From: Nesterenkonia lacusekhoensis
GTDB lineage: Bacteria > Actinomycetota > Actinomycetes > Actinomycetales > Micrococcaceae
Direction of reading: 5' to 3'
DNA: 64,000 bases
Assembly (NCBI RefSeq): GCF_017876395.1
Contig: NZ_JAGINX010000001.1
Coordinates: 2,170,001-2,234,000, forward strand
How positions within the stretch are numbered: position 1 is the stretch's first letter; the number at the start of each line of letters is the position of its first letter. Below the pieces are notes generated by a model. The model did not search any database. It had not been told where the DNA came from and was given only the letters and a program-made list of their open reading frames with translations. This document shows positions 52,990-59,846 of the stretch, one piece after another. The translations under genes and the position numbers were made by a program.

Positions 52990-53814
52990 ATGCGCGAGCT
53001 ACAGTCTGAGATCGTCGAAGAGATGGGCGTCAAGCCGGAGATCGACCCGGCGGAGGAGGTGCGGCGCCGCACCGACTTCCTGGCGGAGTATCTGCAGTCG
53101 GTGGGAGCCCGGGGCTTCGTGCTCGGCATCTCCGGCGGCGTGGATTCCTCCCTGGCCGGCAAGCTGTGCCAGCTGGCGGTGGAGAAGCTGCGCGATCAGG
53201 GCGTGGACGCTTCCTTCCATGCCATGCGGCTTCCCCATGGCATCCAGAAGGATGAGGACGACGCCGCCCGCGCTCTGGAGTTCATCGGACCGGACCACAC
53301 CCACACCTTCAACATCGAGAAGGCCGTCACCGGCGTCGATGTGGCCTTCACCGAGAGCTTCGGACGGAACCTGAGGGACTACCACCGCGGCAACGTGAAG
53401 GCCCGCCTGCGGATGACCGCTCAGTACGCAGTGGCCGGCGAACAGCAGGCATTGGTGGTCGGCACCGACCAGGGCGCGGAGTCCATCACCGGATTCTTCA
53501 CCAAACACGGTGACGGCGGCGCCGACGTCCTGCCGCTGTTCACCTTGAACAAGCGCCAGGTCCGGCAGCTTCTGAAGCACCTGGGCGCCTCGGAGCCGCT
53601 CTACACCAAGGCCCCCACCGCCGATCTGCTCGATGAGAACCCCGGACAGCTGGATGAGGCCGAGCTGGGGATCAGCTACGACCACATCGACGACTACCTA
53701 GAGGGCCGCGAGATCCCGGCGGATGAGGCGGAGAAGCTGGAGAGGCGCTATCTGGCCACTCGCCATAAGCGCACTGTTCCAGTCTCGATCCAGGACCAGT
53801 GGTGGCGTGACTGA
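52990..53814 (+). CDS. nadE: Ammonia-dependent NAD synthetase
   Basis: A 274-residue enzyme that converts nicotinic acid adenine dinucleotide to NAD. The PP-loop SGGVDSS is at residues 48-54. NVKARLRMTAQYAVAGEQQALVVGTDQGAES and KAPTADLLDENPGQLDEAELG are conserved segments. There is no glutaminase domain, so free ammonia is used. Start ATG 52990 follows a TTAGACT -10-like box closely, so the mRNA may be nearly leaderless. Confidence 0.95.
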   Translation: MRELQSEIVEEMGVKPEIDPAEEVRRRTDFLAEYLQSVGARGFVLGISGGVDSSLAGKLCQLAVEKLRDQGVDASFHAMRLPHGIQKDEDDAARALEFIGPDHTHTFNIEKAVTGVDVAFTESFGRNLRDYHRGNVKARLRMTAQYAVAGEQQALVVGTDQGAESITGFFTKHGDGGADVLPLFTLNKRQVRQLLKHLGASEPLYTKAPTADLLDENPGQLDEAELGISYDHIDDYLEGREIPADEAEKLERRYLATRHKRTVPVSIQDQWWRD

Positions 53815-53888
53815 TCTGCGCGTCCCACTGAATTTGCGCGCCCCTGGGAGTTGCCCCTAAACTCTTATAGGTTCCCACGAGGGTTCGC

Positions 53889-53961
53889 GCCCCCATCGTC
53901 TAGCGGCCTAGGACACCGCCCTTTCACGGCGGCGGCACGGGTTCGAATCCCGTTGGGGGTA
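53889..53961 (+). tRNA. tRNA-Glu (TTC anticodon)
   Basis: A 73-nt cloverleaf with acceptor stem GCCCCCA/TGGGGGT, anticodon loop CTTTCAC (TTC), and T-loop GTTCGAATC. First of a three-tRNA cluster. Confidence 0.97.
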
Positions 53962-54051
53962 CTCTCCGCAGAGACCGGTCACCGATTTTGCGGAGGCGGA
54001 GAAAGCCTGGTAGAGTTTCTCCTCGTGCTGAACGGCACAACAGATGAATAA

Positions 54052-54125
54052 GGCCCTGTGGCGCAGTTGGTTAGCGCGCCGCCCTGTCACGGCGGAGGTC
54101 GCGGGTTCAAGTCCCGTCAGGGTCG
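54052..54125 (+). tRNA. tRNA-Asp (GTC anticodon)
   Basis: A 74-nt cloverleaf with acceptor GGCCCTG/CAGGGTC, anticodon loop CTGTCAC (GTC), T-loop GTTCAAGTC, and discriminator G. Confidence 0.97.
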
Positions 54126-54176
54126 CTCTCGCCAGAGCTGAGGCGCCAAGCTCGCGGTATGCTTGTTGGCGAGTAT

Positions 54177-54252
54177 GGCTCTGTAGCTCAGTTGGTAGAG
54201 CGTTCGACTGAAAATCGAAAGGTCACCGGATCGACGCCGGTCGGAGCCACCA
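54177..54252 (+). tRNA. tRNA-Phe (GAA anticodon), with encoded CCA
   Basis: Acceptor GGCTCTG/CGGAGCC, anticodon loop CTGAAAA (GAA), and an encoded CCA at 54250-54252. Its 3' half from 54213 on is duplicated at 55852, marking it as the integration site of the following islet. Confidence 0.96.
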
Positions 54253-54342
54253 GAGCAGTAAGGCCCCGTTCCTCCTCGGAGGGACGGGGCCTTACTCGTG
54301 TCTCAACCGTTCACTGCTCGTTCCACCGGCCCAGAAGCTGCG
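54213..54342. repeat. 130-bp direct repeat, left copy (tRNA-Phe 3' end, terminator, neighbour gene 3' end)
   Basis: It is identical to 55852-55981 except at 54300 (G versus A). It contains 37 nt of tRNA-Phe plus CCA, the tRNA terminator and a copy of the last codons and stop of the PEP-mutase-family gene (minus strand). That gene segment belongs at the right copy, so the left copy is a displaced duplicate. Confidence 0.93.
54259..54295 (+). terminator. Terminator of the tRNA cluster
   Basis: AAGGCCCCGTTCC and GGGACGGGGCCTT form a strong stem with a short loop right after tRNA-Phe. The same structure is repeated at about 55898-55934 in the right copy of the direct repeat, where it lies 3' of the PEP-mutase-family gene. 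Confidence 0.85.
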
Positions 54343-54536
54343 TGGCCAACCGCTCGCCTTGTGACTCCCAGAACGCCTCAGCGATGTCCTGGCCTCGTAC
54401 AGCTAGCTCCGCGGCCACTCCTCACCGACCCGACGGAGCCGCTGGTAGTCGGTGATTCGCTTGGCAAACCGGCACGTAGGGATCGGAACACAACCCAGGA
54501 CAGTTCACCCTGTTCCTGCATCAGCCCCACAACTAA
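54343..54536. other. Left part of the tRNA-Phe islet, no intact gene
   Basis: There is no convincing frame. On the minus strand a fragment reads AELAVRGQDIAEAFWESQGE across 54345-54420, which may be the decayed end of a larger protein, possibly from the element that brought the islet. It is not recognised. Confidence 0.4.
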
Positions 54537-54572
54537 AGAGCGCTATCTCCGAAGTACTGGAGATAGCGCTCT
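54537..54572 (-). terminator. Perfect 14-bp hairpin ending the islet operon
   Basis: AGAGCGCTATCTCC (54537-54550) pairs with GGAGATAGCGCTCT (54559-54572) over an 8-nt loop. On the minus strand it is followed by CTTTAGTT. It lies 17 bp after the stop of the 111-residue membrane protein. Confidence 0.88.
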
Positions 54573-54589
54573 CTAGATCAGGCTTCCAA

Positions 54590-54925
54590 TTAATCGGTCA
54601 CCCGCTCGGAGCGGGGCCTCTCAGCCTGATATGCGTGCCACAACGTCAGTACAAGCAACAAGCCATAGCCAATGTTGATCAGCATGCCGGTGGCCGTAAC
54701 GACCCCTATCGAAGCGACCAAGAAGCCTAAAACCGGAGGCCAAGCGAAGTGAGCCCAACCCCGCGCGTAGGACAGTCCGGTCAAAATCATCGCGGCCAAA
54801 ACTGTTGCGACCCCGTGATTCACCCATTGGTCACTGGTACCAATGGTTCCGGCAGCTGCGATACCAATACTCAACGAGCCGAGCAACAGAATCGCGAGGC
54901 TAGGTCCAAATTTGATCAGCATCAC
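54590..54925 (-). CDS. Small membrane protein of the tRNA-Phe islet (candidate immunity protein)
   Basis: A 111-residue protein that is almost entirely membrane-embedded. Its four helices are KFGPSLAILLLGSLSIGIAAAG, GVATVLAAMILTGLSYA, WPPVLGFLVASIGVVTATGM and NIGYGLLLVLTLWHAYQ, with a charged C-terminus (ERPRSERVTD). It has lower GC than the chromosome around it. It is 25 bp downstream of the secreted-protein gene on the same strand and shares its terminator. Size and topology fit immunity proteins of bacteriocin operons, but no homology is recognised. Confidence 0.68.
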   Translation of the reverse strand: MMLIKFGPSLAILLLGSLSIGIAAAGTIGTSDQWVNHGVATVLAAMILTGLSYARGWAHFAWPPVLGFLVASIGVVTATGMLINIGYGLLLVLTLWHAYQAERPRSERVTD

Positions 54926-54950
54926 GGTCTCCTAACCTGAGAGATGTCTA

Positions 54951-55556
54951 TCAGCAGCTGGATACCGGGAAGACCGTAATCGGATTAGTCGGCTTTGCAG
55001 CCATGCACGTGCTACCCACTGCTCCTGGGTCGTACGCATCGATCGCCTCTGACACTGCGAGGCCAGCTGCAGCGCATCCTATTCCGCCCCACACGTTAGC
55101 AATAAAGCCACAGGCCAGTGCGCCCACGCTTGTTCCAGTCGAGGCAGCCGACTGCCACTGGCTCACAGTGGCAGCTACGTAAGGTCCACTGCTCCAACCA
55201 ACACTCCACATAGGCTGGATGGTCCCGGGGTCAACAGATGTGTCGATACTCCAGCCCAAAGTCACCCCGTCAACGGTCTTTTCATAGCGTTCACCCTCGC
55301 CCGAAACTTGTTCGAACCCTTCTGCTACCAGAATCTCTCGCTTCTCGTCTTCGGTAGCGGCGTTAGCGACGGTATCGAAAAGGCTTCCTTCTTCAGGGGC
55401 CGGCGCGTCGATTGCAGCCTGGGTGGTCGCTTCTACTTGCGCCGCAGAGGTCTGAGTTGGCGTGCCACTCGCCGAGGCTCCAGTTGCTGTTGCAAGCGGC
55501 AGGACAAGCGCCAGGGCAACCGTAGTTGACAGCTTAGTCAGGTTTCGGATCATCAC
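54951..55556 (-). CDS. Secreted Gly/Cys-rich protein of the tRNA-Phe islet (candidate bacteriocin precursor)
   Basis: A 201-residue protein. The signal peptide (LSTTVALALVLPLATATGASASG) is clear. An acidic mid-region (residues 35-100, with ATEDEKREILVAEGFEQVSG) looks like a propeptide. The last 75 residues are hydrophobic, rich in Gly/Ala/Ser and contain four Cys: SVGALACGFIANVWGGIGC, then GSTCMAAKP and a C-terminal VSSC. A long pro-region ending in a compact, Cys-containing hydrophobic peptide is the layout of halocin-C8-like and other secreted peptide bacteriocins. No enzyme motif is seen. Codon use is less GC-biased than in neighbours, which suggests recent transfer. Confidence 0.65.
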   Translation of the reverse strand: MMIRNLTKLSTTVALALVLPLATATGASASGTPTQTSAAQVEATTQAAIDAPAPEEGSLFDTVANAATEDEKREILVAEGFEQVSGEGERYEKTVDGVTLGWSIDTSVDPGTIQPMWSVGWSSGPYVAATVSQWQSAASTGTSVGALACGFIANVWGGIGCAAAGLAVSEAIDAYDPGAVGSTCMAAKPTNPITVFPVSSC

Positions 55557-55716
55557 ATGTTTTCAAGTTGGATATGTTCATTCGATCTATACGCGTGCCT
55601 GCCGCATCCTGTCATTTCTGCAACTCGCTGTAAACACGAGCATTCGGCGGGTTTCCGCTTGGTGATGACCAGTCATGGGTCCTGCTCCGATCTATTGAAC
55701 GAAGAGGGTCGGGGTT
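55557..55716. other. Upstream region of the islet operon
   Basis: A region of comparatively low GC that should contain the leftward promoter. TTGTAA-like and TATAGA-like stretches (around 55590 and 55630) are candidates, but none is compelling. Confidence 0.35.
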
Positions 55717-55776
55717 ATGCTCAAGAAGTGCAGCCCGGCTTTCAAGGAGCGGGCGATCAGGATGTTGAACCACTAG
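55717..55776 (+). pseudogene. N-terminal remnant of an IS3-family OrfA transposase
   Basis: The frame ATG 55717 to TAG 55776 encodes 19 residues, MLKKCSPAFKERAIRMLNH, very like the first residues of many IS3 OrfA proteins (K-K-Y-S-x-E-F-K-E-R-A-V-R-M). It continues into unrecognised sequence up to the right repeat. It is different from the complete IS3 element at 4731. Confidence 0.65.
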
Positions 55777-55851
55777 TCAGCATCGCAGTAATCGGAGAGT
55801 TCGAGCGGTTCGCCGCTTCGAGCTCATCGCCCCCGAACGCAACGATCTCTG

Positions 55852-55981
55852 AATCGAAAGGTCACCGGATCGACGCCGGTCGGAGCCACCAGAGCAGTAA
55901 GGCCCCGTTCCTCCTCGGAGGGACGGGGCCTTACTCGTATCTCAACCGTTCACTGCTCGTTCCACCGGCCCAGAAGCTGCG
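55852..55981. repeat. 130-bp direct repeat, right copy
   Basis: See the left copy at 54213. Here the tRNA-Phe 3' segment is only a partial tRNA (no 5' half) and is not functional, while the PEP-mutase-family gene end is complete. The distance between equivalent bases of the two copies is 1639 bp. Confidence 0.93.
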
Positions 55982-56753
55982 CAGCCTGCTCGCCGAGCGC
56001 CATCTGCAGCAACGGACCGAAGCTGATCCGGCTGACCCCCAGTTCGGCCAGCCGCGGCAGAGCCAGCCCCTCGGGGATGGCGCCGCGTTCGGGATGCGCC
56101 GTGACATTCAGCGGCGTGCTGACCTGCTCGAGGATCGTGGTGAGGACCTGCTCACTGGGCAGTCCCACGGGGTAGAGGCTGTCCGCGCCGGCCTGTTCCA
56201 GCAGAGACAGCCGGTGCAGAGTCTCGGCAAGCGGATCGGCGAAATCGTCCGCGTGCTTATAGACGTCGGTACGGCCGTTGATCACCAGGTGGACTCCGGC
56301 CGCCTCGGCGGCCCGGCGGATTCCGGCGATGTACTCGCCATGCTCCTCAGCGCCACGCATCTGACCGCGGGAATGGACAGTGTCCTCGATGTTGATACCC
56401 ACGACGCCGGCCGCCAGCGCCTTCTCCACCAGTTCCGCGGGATCGGTGTCATAACCGGATTCGAGGTCGGCCGAGACCGGGATGTCCACGGCGGCGGTGA
56501 TGCGCGCGATCGCCTCCAGCGCCTGGTCCAGGGTCATGTCTTCGCCGTCGCCCGCGCCCAGCGAGTCGGCGAGCGGGTGACTGCCCACGGTGAGCGCGTC
56601 GAAGCCGGCGTCGGCGATCAGCCGCGCGGACCAGACGTCCCACGCGGTGGGCAGGACCACCGGAGCGTCCCGATGATGGAGCTGCAGCAGAGTCTCGGCA
56701 CGGGCACGCAGAGTGGCGGCGTCGAAGACGGGGGTTGAGCCGGAGGAGGTCAT
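55950..56753 (-). CDS. Isocitrate lyase/PEP mutase-superfamily enzyme
   Basis: A 267-residue TIM-barrel protein. LPTAWDVWSARLIADAGFDALTVGSHPLADSLG is the N-terminal barrel signature, VSADLESGYDTDPAELVEKAL contains the metal-binding Asp, and GINIEDTVHSRGQM the Glu-Asp pair. The KKCGH motif of true isocitrate lyases is absent. Members make or break C-C or C-P bonds next to carboxylates (oxaloacetate decarboxylases, 2-methylisocitrate lyase-like, carboxyphosphonoenolpyruvate mutase-like). Its 3' end lies in the direct repeat that borders the islet. Confidence 0.83.
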   Translation of the reverse strand: MTSSGSTPVFDAATLRARAETLLQLHHRDAPVVLPTAWDVWSARLIADAGFDALTVGSHPLADSLGAGDGEDMTLDQALEAIARITAAVDIPVSADLESGYDTDPAELVEKALAAGVVGINIEDTVHSRGQMRGAEEHGEYIAGIRRAAEAAGVHLVINGRTDVYKHADDFADPLAETLHRLSLLEQAGADSLYPVGLPSEQVLTTILEQVSTPLNVTAHPERGAIPEGLALPRLAELGVSRISFGPLLQMALGEQAAQLLGRWNEQ

Positions 56754-56891
56754 GGAGGGTCCTTTCCCTGAAGAAGATCCGGTGGCGCTGATGATCCAGC
56801 GCCGAGGGCTGACAGGCGGTGATGTTCACCCGTCCCGCATGCTGTGGAGAACCGGCGCGATGTGTCAGACCCCTGTGGCAGAGTGAACACC

Positions 56892-59030
56892 GTGACCTCC
56901 TCACCGATTCCTCCCTCCGCAGCCTTCCACGCCGAAGCCCGGGAGCGCCTCACCGCCCTCACCGGGCGGGACGCAGACTTCCGCCCCGGTCAGCTGGAGG
57001 CGATCTCCGCCCTGGTGGAGCAGCGGCGCCGAGTGCTGGTGGTGCAGAAGACCGGATGGGGCAAGTCAGCCGTGTACTTCCTGGCCGCGCATCTGCTGCG
57101 CCGTCGGGGCCGCGGCGTGAGCCTGATCGTCTCTCCGCTGATCGCCCTGATGCGGGACCAGATCGCAGCCGCGGCTCGAGCCGGAGTCAGCGCGCAGGCG
57201 GTGAACTCCGCGAACGCCCACGAATGGGACTCCGTGGTGGAGGCGCTGGCCGCCGATGAGCTGGATGTGCTGCTGATCTCTCCGGAGCGCCTGGCGAACC
57301 CTCGGTTCCGCGACGAAGTGCTGCCCGGGCTGCTCGAGCGGCTGGGCATGCTGGTGGTGGACGAGGCCCACTGCATCTCTGACTGGGGCCACGACTTCCG
57401 TCCCGACTACCGCCGGATCGGGGAGATCGTCCGCGGACTGCCCACTGAGGTCCCGGTGCTGGCCACTACGGCGACGGCCAACTCGCGGGTCGTGGACGAC
57501 GTCGCCGCGCAGCTGGCCCCGGCCGGCGACACCAGCGATCAGCAGGTGATGGTGCTGCGTGGCAGCCTCAGCCGCGATTCGCTCCGGCTCGGGGTGCTCA
57601 CACTGCCGGAGTCCGAGCAGCGGATCGCCTGGCTGACCCAACATCTGGGCTCGCTGACCGGAAGCGGCATCGTCTATGCGCTGACCGTCTCCCAGGCCCA
57701 GGACCTGACCCGGCATCTGCGCGAGCACGGTCATGAGGTCGCCGCCTACACCGGCCAGACCGACCCGGACGAACGTCAGCAGCTCGAGGCCGCGCTGAAG
57801 GAGAACCGGGTCAAGGCGCTGATCGCCACCTCCGCGCTGGGCATGGGCTTCGACAAACCGGACCTGGGATTCGTCGTGCACCTGGGGGCGCCGTCGTCGC
57901 CGGTGTCCTACTATCAGCAGATCGGACGCGCCGGGCGTGCAGTCGACAGTGCGGACGTGCTGCTGCTCCCCGGTCAGGAGGACGTGCGGATCTGGGAGCA
58001 CTTCGCCCAGGCCTCCATGCCCACCCAGCAGCGGGCGGATGCGGTGCTGACCTCGCTGGCTGAGCATCCGGAGGAGCCGCTCTCAGCGGCTCGCCTGGAG
58101 ACGATGGTGGAGATCCGACGCTCCCCCTTGGAGCTGCTGCTGAAAGTCCTGGAGGTGGACGGCGCGGTGCACCGGGTGCGCGGCGGCTGGGTCTCCACAG
58201 GGCAGGGCTGGCAGTACGACGCCGAGCGCTACGACACCATCCTGCGGCTGCGCCGCGCCGAGCAGCAGGCGATGCTCGACTACGAGCGGCTGGAGCCCGG
58301 TCAGTGCCGGATGGCCCACCTGGCAGGGACCCTCGACGACGACGCCGCCACCGCCTGCGGCCGGTGCGACACCTGCGCGGGCCCCTGGTATCCGCGCCAG
58401 CTGGACCAGGACTCGGTCAGCCAGGCACGTGCCTCGATGGACCGGGTCGGGGTGGAGATCGCCCCACGGAAGCAGTGGCCCACCGGCCTGGCCGCACTGG
58501 GCCTGTCTCTGAAGGGCCGGCTCGGCCCCGGCGAAGTGGCCGAGGAGGGCCGAGCCCTGGCCCGGCTCTCAGACCTCGGATGGGGCCCGCCGGTGCGCGA
58601 GGCGCTCCAGAGTGAGGACGCCGCGGTGCCTGATCAGCTGGCCGGCGCCGTGGTGCGGGTCCTCTCCGAATGGGACTGGCCGCGCCGCCCGGATGTGGTC
58701 GTCTCGGTGCCCTCGCGCCGGCACCCGCAGCTGATCGCCTCACTGGCTCGCGGCGTGGCCCAGGTGGGGCAGCTCCCCTACGCCGGTGCTCTGGAACCGG
58801 TCGAGGGCGGGCCGTCGAGCTCTCCGGAGGCCAACAGCGCCTTCCGCCTGGCAGGCCTGCTGGGGCGGTTCAGCGTGCCGGAGCAGATGGCCTCCCAGAT
58901 CCAGGGTGCTGCCGTGCTGCTGGTGGACGACGAGGTGATCTCCCGCTGGACGCTCACCGTGGCCGCCCGAGAGCTGCGCGGGGCCGGGGCGGAGATGGTG
59001 CTGCCCTTCACTCTGGGCATGCGCGGCTGA
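56892..59030 (+). CDS. RecQ-like DNA helicase with C-terminal phosphoribosyltransferase-like domain
   Basis: About 712 residues. The helicase core has FRPGQLEAI, Walker A VQKTGWGKSAVYF (about residue 50), SPLIALMRDQI, DEAH in VVDEAHCISDWGHDFRPDYRR, TTATAN and IGRAGRA. A zinc-binding Cys cluster (CRMAHL...CGRCDTC) follows near residues 475-495. The last 110 residues read VVVSVPSRRHPQLIASLARGVA and AAVLLVDDEVISRWTLTVAARELRGAGA, which is the PRPP-binding layout (VLLVDDxxxSxxT) of ComF/PRTase proteins. Usual RecQ proteins end in an HRDC domain, which is absent. The start is uncertain: GTG 56892 gives a clean N-terminus, GTG 56844 is in frame upstream. Confidence 0.85.
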   Translation: MTSSPIPPSAAFHAEARERLTALTGRDADFRPGQLEAISALVEQRRRVLVVQKTGWGKSAVYFLAAHLLRRRGRGVSLIVSPLIALMRDQIAAAARAGVSAQAVNSANAHEWDSVVEALAADELDVLLISPERLANPRFRDEVLPGLLERLGMLVVDEAHCISDWGHDFRPDYRRIGEIVRGLPTEVPVLATTATANSRVVDDVAAQLAPAGDTSDQQVMVLRGSLSRDSLRLGVLTLPESEQRIAWLTQHLGSLTGSGIVYALTVSQAQDLTRHLREHGHEVAAYTGQTDPDERQQLEAALKENRVKALIATSALGMGFDKPDLGFVVHLGAPSSPVSYYQQIGRAGRAVDSADVLLLPGQEDVRIWEHFAQASMPTQQRADAVLTSLAEHPEEPLSAARLETMVEIRRSPLELLLKVLEVDGAVHRVRGGWVSTGQGWQYDAERYDTILRLRRAEQQAMLDYERLEPGQCRMAHLAGTLDDDAATACGRCDTCAGPWYPRQLDQDSVSQARASMDRVGVEIAPRKQWPTGLAALGLSLKGRLGPGEVAEEGRALARLSDLGWGPPVREALQSEDAAVPDQLAGAVVRVLSEWDWPRRPDVVVSVPSRRHPQLIASLARGVAQVGQLPYAGALEPVEGGPSSSPEANSAFRLAGLLGRFSVPEQMASQIQGAAVLLVDDEVISRWTLTVAARELRGAGAEMVLPFTLGMRG

Positions 59031-59066
59031 GGGTCGCAAGCAGCGCACGTCCCAGCCCGCAGCGGC

Positions 59067-59783
59067 TCAGTGCTGGCGCATCACGACCTCGGCCACGCTC
59101 CGGCGGCCGAAGGCCCAGAGCACCAGCTCGCTCGGGGCGCCTTCGAGGGAGATCATCGGGTCCCTGGAGGCTCCGTGCGTGACCGACCCGTGGCCTGGGC
59201 TGATGTAGGTGATGCGGCGCCGGTGCTTCCGGGCCGCGGCCATCAGCAGAGTGCGTGAGGCCTGCTTCCAAAGACGCCTCTGGAGGCTCGGAGACAGCCT
59301 GCGGCGGTACGGCTGCAGAGCAGATGAACTCGCCGGTCCGCCATCAGCTCCAGCGCTTCGGTCATCAGCTCCGGCGCTGTAGTTGCCGGCCCCTGCGCGT
59401 TCGCCTTCGGACTCCGGACTCGTCCCCGGCTCCCCGGCACGCAGGACATCCTCCGTGTGGACGAAGAACTCCAGGGTGTTCATCGCGTCATCGACGGCCC
59501 GGCTCCGGGCCGGATGCCAGGAGGGTACTCCGGCCTCGATCCGGTCCACCAGTTCGGCAAAGCTGAGCCCCTCGATGTTCCGGTACTGCTCCTGCGCCTT
59601 GGAACCCACCACCGGCAGCTCTCTGCCGAAGACCAGGTGCGGACGGGAGTCGCGGGCGACCACATGGACTGCGAGGTCATGGGTGGTCCAGCCTTCGCAG
59701 AGGGTGGCGGCCCTCGGGCCCTTCTCGCGCAGAGCTGCGACGAGAGCCTGACGCTCAGCGGCGGCGGTGGATGATGAGCGCAT
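59067..59783 (-). CDS. TIGR03085-type metal-binding protein (mycothiol-dependent/DinB fold)
   Basis: A 238-residue protein. ERQALVAALREKGPRAATLCEGWTTHDLAVHVVARDSRPH is the family N-terminus with a metal His, and MNTLEFFVHTEDVLRAG carries two more potential ligands (His, Glu). A Gly/Ala/Asp/Ser-rich insertion (AGNYSAGADDRSAGADGGPASSS) interrupts the fold before the C-terminal half. DinB-fold proteins in actinobacteria often use mycothiol, but the reaction is unknown here. Confidence 0.82.
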   Translation of the reverse strand: MRSSSTAAAERQALVAALREKGPRAATLCEGWTTHDLAVHVVARDSRPHLVFGRELPVVGSKAQEQYRNIEGLSFAELVDRIEAGVPSWHPARSRAVDDAMNTLEFFVHTEDVLRAGEPGTSPESEGERAGAGNYSAGADDRSAGADGGPASSSALQPYRRRLSPSLQRRLWKQASRTLLMAAARKHRRRITYISPGHGSVTHGASRDPMISLEGAPSELVLWAFGRRSVAEVVMRQH

Positions 59784-59846
59784 CGGTGGGGGGTCCTCAC
59801 TGTCGGGGCGGCGGCATGGTCAGAGGGCTGGAGCATCAGCGGCGGC

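Noticed and set aside
55852-55890. A second tRNA-Phe gene
   Set aside because: Only the 3' half is present. The D-arm, the 5' anticodon stem strand and the 5' acceptor strand are missing, so it is the repeat copy, not a functional tRNA.
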